A stretch of 64,000 nucleotides of DNA. It comes from Epiperipatus broadwayi. Its lineage: Eukaryota > Onychophora > Udeonychophora > Euonychophora > Peripatidae. Position 1 is the stretch's first letter. Every line of letters starts with the position of its first letter. Position numbers and translations under genes: made by a program. This document shows, in pieces, positions 58,926 to 64,000 of the stretch. The stretch spans positions 2,098,081 to 2,162,080 of the forward strand of contig JAQFVV010012546.1 in the NCBI GenBank assembly GCA_028023455.1, in the 5' to 3' direction. The notes under the pieces were generated by a model, which made no database searches, was not told the origin of the DNA, and saw nothing but the letters and a program-made list of their open reading frames with translations.

Positions 58926-59075
58926 AATAAAGCAAGCCTATCAACATTCGCAATATTCAATTTGTTGTTGAGGTAACCTCTATGATATAAAATGATTTCC
59001 TTTTGTTAATAGAGGTTATCTTGAAAATAGATTGAAGTTTATTGGTGTTGAATAGCTTGAGTTATTATCATGTGA
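58926..59075. repeat. Diverged inverted repeat
   Basis: Arms 58926-58985 and 59012-59072 pair imperfectly; the inner part GAGGTAACCTCTAT against ATAGAGGTTATCTT is clear. Confidence 0.45.
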
Positions 59076-60632
59076 TTTAAACTTGTGAACCATTTAGCTT
59101 TCTGGAAAGCAAATTCAATATATATATATATATATATTTATTCATACAAAAACTTATTAAATTATTCTAAATATTTATGTGTGTAATCTAAACTTAGCTA
59201 CAATATAAATTATAAGCCAAACTAAATATATCGTATTTGTAACGCTATAAATAAACTTTAACAATTCTAGTTAGTAGACAGATATGTCAAATGCAAGTTT
59301 TTTTTTTGTTTTTTTTTAAAAAAACCTACCTTTATATAAAAATGTATTAGATAATATTGTATTTTAGAATTTTAATTAAATTTTAAACTAAAAATTATTT
59401 TATAGCATTTTGCCAATAGAATAACAAAGTAATGTAGTTTAATAATTTAATTTATACTAATAATTTAATTAATTCTTAACATTTTCTAGTCCTGGATAAA
59501 TAAAATTAATTATTAATAATTACAATATTTAAATTTTATACATATACACACTTAAAAATTTACAGCTCAAAACTGGTATAATTAATTATTCTAGCATTGA
59601 AACATTCTGTATAATATTGTGTGTGCAGATGCACATAGACACACCTATATATGGAATTATAGTTTTGCATAATTACTTATTAGTAAAATTAATTAAAAGT
59701 ACGGTTTAAAATATTTATATTCATTTTATATGTTAGTAATAATAATAATAATGACAACTATAATTATAGTGGCAATAATCCATACATATGTGTTTAATTT
59801 TATCAATATTAATTATTTTGTTTAAAAATAAATTGTATATTTCTTAATTAGGTTAGTATTAAAATTGAGAGTGTAAATTCTTTAATATTTAATTATTTAA
59901 GATTTTATAATTAAACATTTTTTTTCTTTTGAAAAATTTAAAAAATAAATCCAATTGATTTATTTATTTGTGTTTTATACAAAATATTATTTTTATGCTT
60001 TTTACAAATATTAATGTTTCTAAATATCTGTCATTTCAGAATTTGAAAATATTATTTATTGCATTTGTATTGGATTTTTACAATAATTTTAAATAAAATT
60101 TACACATCTTTTTACAATTTTTAGTTAAGTATATTTAACTATTTTTATGTATAATTATTAGTAAAATTTAACTGATATTAATTTATGAATTGTGCAATTA
60201 AAATGTCATGTTTTTTTCTGCCATCTTTCTATTGCTACTCAAATTCAACTTTTTACTTTGTTCTTTATTATGTATTTTCAATCAATATTGGCATACTTTT
60301 AACTATCTGTGCAATAATTTTACTTTCTTCTAAATTTGTTGAAAGTAAGCTCATCAAATAGTCTAAGTAAAAAAATTAATCCACACTTTAAACATTTAAA
60401 ATATAAATTGGCATATATTAAAGTGAAGATTTACATAAGGAAATACTTCTGATTGTCCATGTTGGCAGTATGTTGTATATCTGATCCAAAAATCATTATA
60501 ATGCTGGTTTATCATAACAAACTTAAATATCAAACACGATTCGAATCGTCACACAATCATCCATAAATATAGCCATCCACAGAGTTATAACTATATGGAT
60601 ATATATATATATAGTATATTGATATTATATAT

Positions 60633-60681
<49 letters not shown>

Positions 60682-63600
60682 CAAAAAGCAAAACTTGTAA
60701 CTAATTTAAAACCAAGTACAGTATTCACAATTAAAATACTAACCAACAGCAAACAAAAAATTCACTAGAAAAAATTTTCCCACAAAGACAGTCTTCTCAA
60801 TATTAGAGAAATTTAACTTGGCAAAAAAAAACATTGGAAGTAATTATCTTTAATTTAAATTGTATAGTAATTTAATAGTGAATATGCATATATTTGGTTT
60901 TCTATATATAGTGTTCCCCTTTTATTGGTACACCCCATCACAAAACAAATTGAGAATAAATTTTAAAATGTATAATTTTAAATTTTGTAAAGTCAAAAGT
61001 ATTTATTTATTAAACTATGAAAGATAATAGTCATTCTAGTTATCTTGGGTTTGAACTTGGATTTAATTTATTTGAAGTAGTATAAAATATAAATCTTGAT
61101 TAAAATATTTATTTTCAAAGGTATATAAAAGATAAAATAATCAAATATAAATTAATATTATTTGATAATAAGTAATCATTTGATAATATTTAAAATTATA
61201 GAAAAGTTCAAATCTAATGTTATAAATAAAAATATGTATTATATAGATAGATAATTATGACTGTGCATGTCTAATATTATAAAGTAATGACTATTTCTGG
61301 TGATATCTTAATTTATGTTCCAAAATAAATAATTAATATTTATGCCATGAATTTTGTGATTAAGATTTCATAAAATTAATCTCGGATCCAGTCTGTATAA
61401 AAATAAAATCAAAATGATCTAAATTGATGTAAAGTAAATTGTATTTTATTCAGTTCGTGAATGGTATTGGTTTTATTTTTTTTTATTATAATTAGTAAAT
61501 ATGTTAAACAAATAATATTTGTTTTAAAAATAGTTAAACTACATGTAACAACTGAGTAGAAGAATTAACCAATGGGAACTGCAATGTGGAATAAATTAAC
61601 AGCAAGCAGATGATGTTTTTAAGACAAAATTGAGAGGAAAATATAGAAAAAAACAAGATTACAGATCAGAGAAAAAAGTAACTTGGCTTGTCTCTAAAAG
61701 TTGCTTTAATTATTTTAAATCTTACTATTATTATTATTTTTAAAAAAAGTAATTGATTATAATCTACTTAAGAATTTAAAACTATATATATAAGAACTTT
61801 ATTATATATATTTAAAACTATATATATAAGAACGTTTTTGTTAAAATGCAGGAGTAAAAGAAAGTTAAATCTCTACTGGTGAACTCAGCAGTTTAATGGT
61901 TTTCAAAAAATATCTTGGAGTCATTATATTGAAAAAAATGTTAGAAGAATGGAAAAAGAAAATTATACATGTATGCCAAAGTGTTGTAAAGTAATACATA
62001 AACTCAAAAAAAATAATGTGAGTATTATGTTAATACATAATTTAATTAATAAGAAAGATGGAATATTTATGTATCATGGCTGTGAAATTAAATTGGAATC
62101 GATGGAAGAATAAAAAAAAAAATTCATACCATAGAGTTAAGAATACATTGTAAAGATAATTAAAACTAAATTAATAATGAATAATAATGGAAATATTTAC
62201 GTATGGAAAAGTGTACCTAATATTAGAAGAGAACATATAAAATTGTATCGGTATCAAAATTTCAATGGTGTAAATATAAAAACAGATCATTATTAGTTTT
62301 AGTATAACTTTCATGTATAATAAACTTTTATGATGAGTTAGATATATGGTAAATGAAGAATTAAAAGTTAGAAGGATATATGAATGTAATACAAGGCAAA
62401 TGCAAATAGAAAAAATTAAAAGACTATATTTATACTTGTAATTAATCATAGTGGTCTGTTCAGAAGAGAAAAGAATTATTTATCAAAACTGTAAATGAAA
62501 AAAATCAAATAAAAGTAAAAAATCAAATAATTACTTAAGATAAACTAATAAAGAATAAACATGTATGGGAGGAGAAAAAGTTGAACAAATCAATGGAATA
62601 AACATTAGCTTATTTGATAATATAAAATATATATTGAAGATAATATCATTCTATAATTAAAAAGGTGTAAAATACTCTATCTTAAATGATAACTTGAACA
62701 AGAAGTATATAAGGAATAATGCAAAAACTGAAGTATAATAAATGCAAGAAATATCTAAATAAAATATATTACGCAAGATAAAAATAATCTTTGATTTTTA
62801 AGAAAAAAAAGGAAACTGAAACATTGTAAGGAACCTATTGGCTTGGTATTTTATAATTTTGGTGATTTTCTTATGAGAAGAAAAGGAGCAGAAATGTGAG
62901 GAATGTTGATGCATAACTTGTCTGAAGCATTTGGAATCATTGGAGTGCTGTTAAAATTAGTTTTTTAAAGATGAACTTGTATTTTAAAAAAGAAAAAAAC
63001 TTGTAACATAATATTTGTATGTAGTTTAAGTTTATACTTTAAAATAATCGTTATCAAAAGAGGGAGGGGAGTCAATAGACAAGAAATTAATAATTAATTT
63101 TATTTATTTATCTACATAATTAATTGTTTAAAATTTTTATTTTATTAAATATTGTTAGATAATTAAAATAAATGATATAAACAATGAGCTAGTGAAATAT
63201 ACACATAAAAGTAATTACATATATGTATTAGAAGAAGATAAGATACAAATATGGTCGAATATAATATTGAAAATGATAAGTGGTGATATTTAAAATTTGA
63301 TCTTATGTTTAACTATTAATGCTTTAACATAATTGTAGTAGAGCCATAAGTAATTCTAGTTTATAATTCTTTATAGGCTATTATTCATAAAAAATGTATG
63401 AAACAGATATAAATTGGAAGTAGGAAGTTAATATCTGAGTTGTTTAGATAAAATGAAGATAAGGATTTCTTATTTTAGGGTACACCAAAGAGTGATCTAT
63501 TAACATTTAGCTTAGTATCATTAAATTGTAAATGGAAATTAGTTCAAAGTTGTCATATTTGAGAATATATAGTATAAAAGTTTCATTTTTTTATATATTA

Positions 63601-64000
63601 TTGTAGAGTTTGATAATAAGGTCATAGAGAAATTGAGTGATCTCAGAAAATAAATTAAAGAAAATAAATTAATGATTTATACGTATCATATTAATATCTT
63701 CTTAGTGCATGGTAAAAGAAAAGACCGAATGATAAATACCATAAAATCTAAAAATAGATGAAAATGTAATATTTCATAATATTACAAATATTAATTCATG
63801 TTAAGCGCAATGTCAGCATATAATATTTATATAAAGCTATAACCTTAGTACATGCACCTTGTGTGCTTAATTTTAATACAAGAGAGACCTCTACAAATCT
63901 TAATGCAAGATTCGACTTTATAAAGATAAGAGTGGCCACACTCCTATCTTTAACCTATTTTTCTAATTATAGAAGCAAATCTAAAGCATTTTGATTTGGG
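59076..64000. other. No gene recognised; AT-rich to window end
   Basis: Contains TA arrays at about 59118-59138 and 60600-60677. 61850-62500 has weak protein-like stretches that I cannot assign. Near 63887-63945 there is similarity to the 48.5 kb hairpin (GACCTCTACA) and a small stem TAAAGATAAGAGTG/CACTCCTATCTTTA. No exon is supported. Confidence 0.4.

Noticed and set aside
61850-62520. Possible decayed transposon protein
   Set aside because: Scattered stretches look protein-like in several frames, but no motif of a known family is present.

Overview
This is AT-rich metazoan DNA with simple-sequence arrays, decayed retroelements and almost no coding sequence. The only convincing host exon (53923-54133, +) encodes most of an immunoglobulin V-type domain of the Dpr/DIP/lachesin kind. 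That points to a protostome, most likely an arthropod with large introns. The taxon is an inference from this one exon and the repeat style.

Protein-coding relics are all retroelement-derived. There are three Penelope-like elements (PLEs) carrying parts of a reverse transcriptase (RT) and a GIY-YIG endonuclease: 9.3-11.05 kb (+), 23.69-26.05 kb (-, with inverted terminal repeats) and 39.35-40.17 kb (+). There are two non-LTR (LINE) relics: 6.18-6.49 kb (-) and 15.1-16.43 kb (+). About ten copies of a tRNA-derived SINE are scattered through the window; the 35.7 kb copy still folds as tRNA-Gly(UCC). Several SINEs have clear target-site duplications (TSDs).

The most striking content is a set of long inverted-repeat (head-to-head) elements that carry hammerhead-ribozyme motifs. 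One superfamily (6.74-7.45, about 8.03-8.27, 17.84-18.24, 30.78-31.16, 47.85-48.20 and 58.27-58.70 kb) has the core CTGANGA, stem II, GAAAC, a tiny palindromic stem III, then GTC, closed by a matching stem I. The copy at 7309-7350 keeps every conserved core base. Three members have good 11-13 bp TSDs and some are truncated at one end. They therefore look like retroposons (retrozyme-like or non-autonomous PLEs), not DNA-transposon MITEs. A second group, namely the terminal repeats of the PLE at 23.7-26.0 kb, the 53.2-53.6 kb palindrome and a motif at 28.9 kb, shares a variant core, TTGATAA. There C3 and G8 appear changed together to U3 and A8, which would keep a known pair.

Layout: 0-6.5 kb holds a 1 kb head-to-head repeat, small hairpins, SINEs and a LINE end; 6.7-8.3 kb ribozyme elements; 9-11 kb a decayed PLE and SINE; 11-17 kb mostly featureless plus a LINE relic; 17.4-18.3 kb two TSD-flanked hairpin elements; 18.3-23.6 kb featureless; 23.7-26.1 kb the PLE; 28.9-31.9 kb a ribozyme motif, a 0.5 kb repeat, a ribozyme element and a SINE; 35.7 kb the tRNA-Gly-like SINE; 37.4-43.2 kb hairpins, a GC-richer patch, a PLE end, repeats and SINEs; 44.5-46.8 kb a roughly 640 bp ATCT (GATA) array beside a 1.2 kb palindrome; 47.8-51.1 kb further hairpins; 53-54.1 kb a palindrome and the Ig exon; 54-64 kb intron-like sequence with three more hairpin elements. 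No bacterial features or CRISPR arrays are present.
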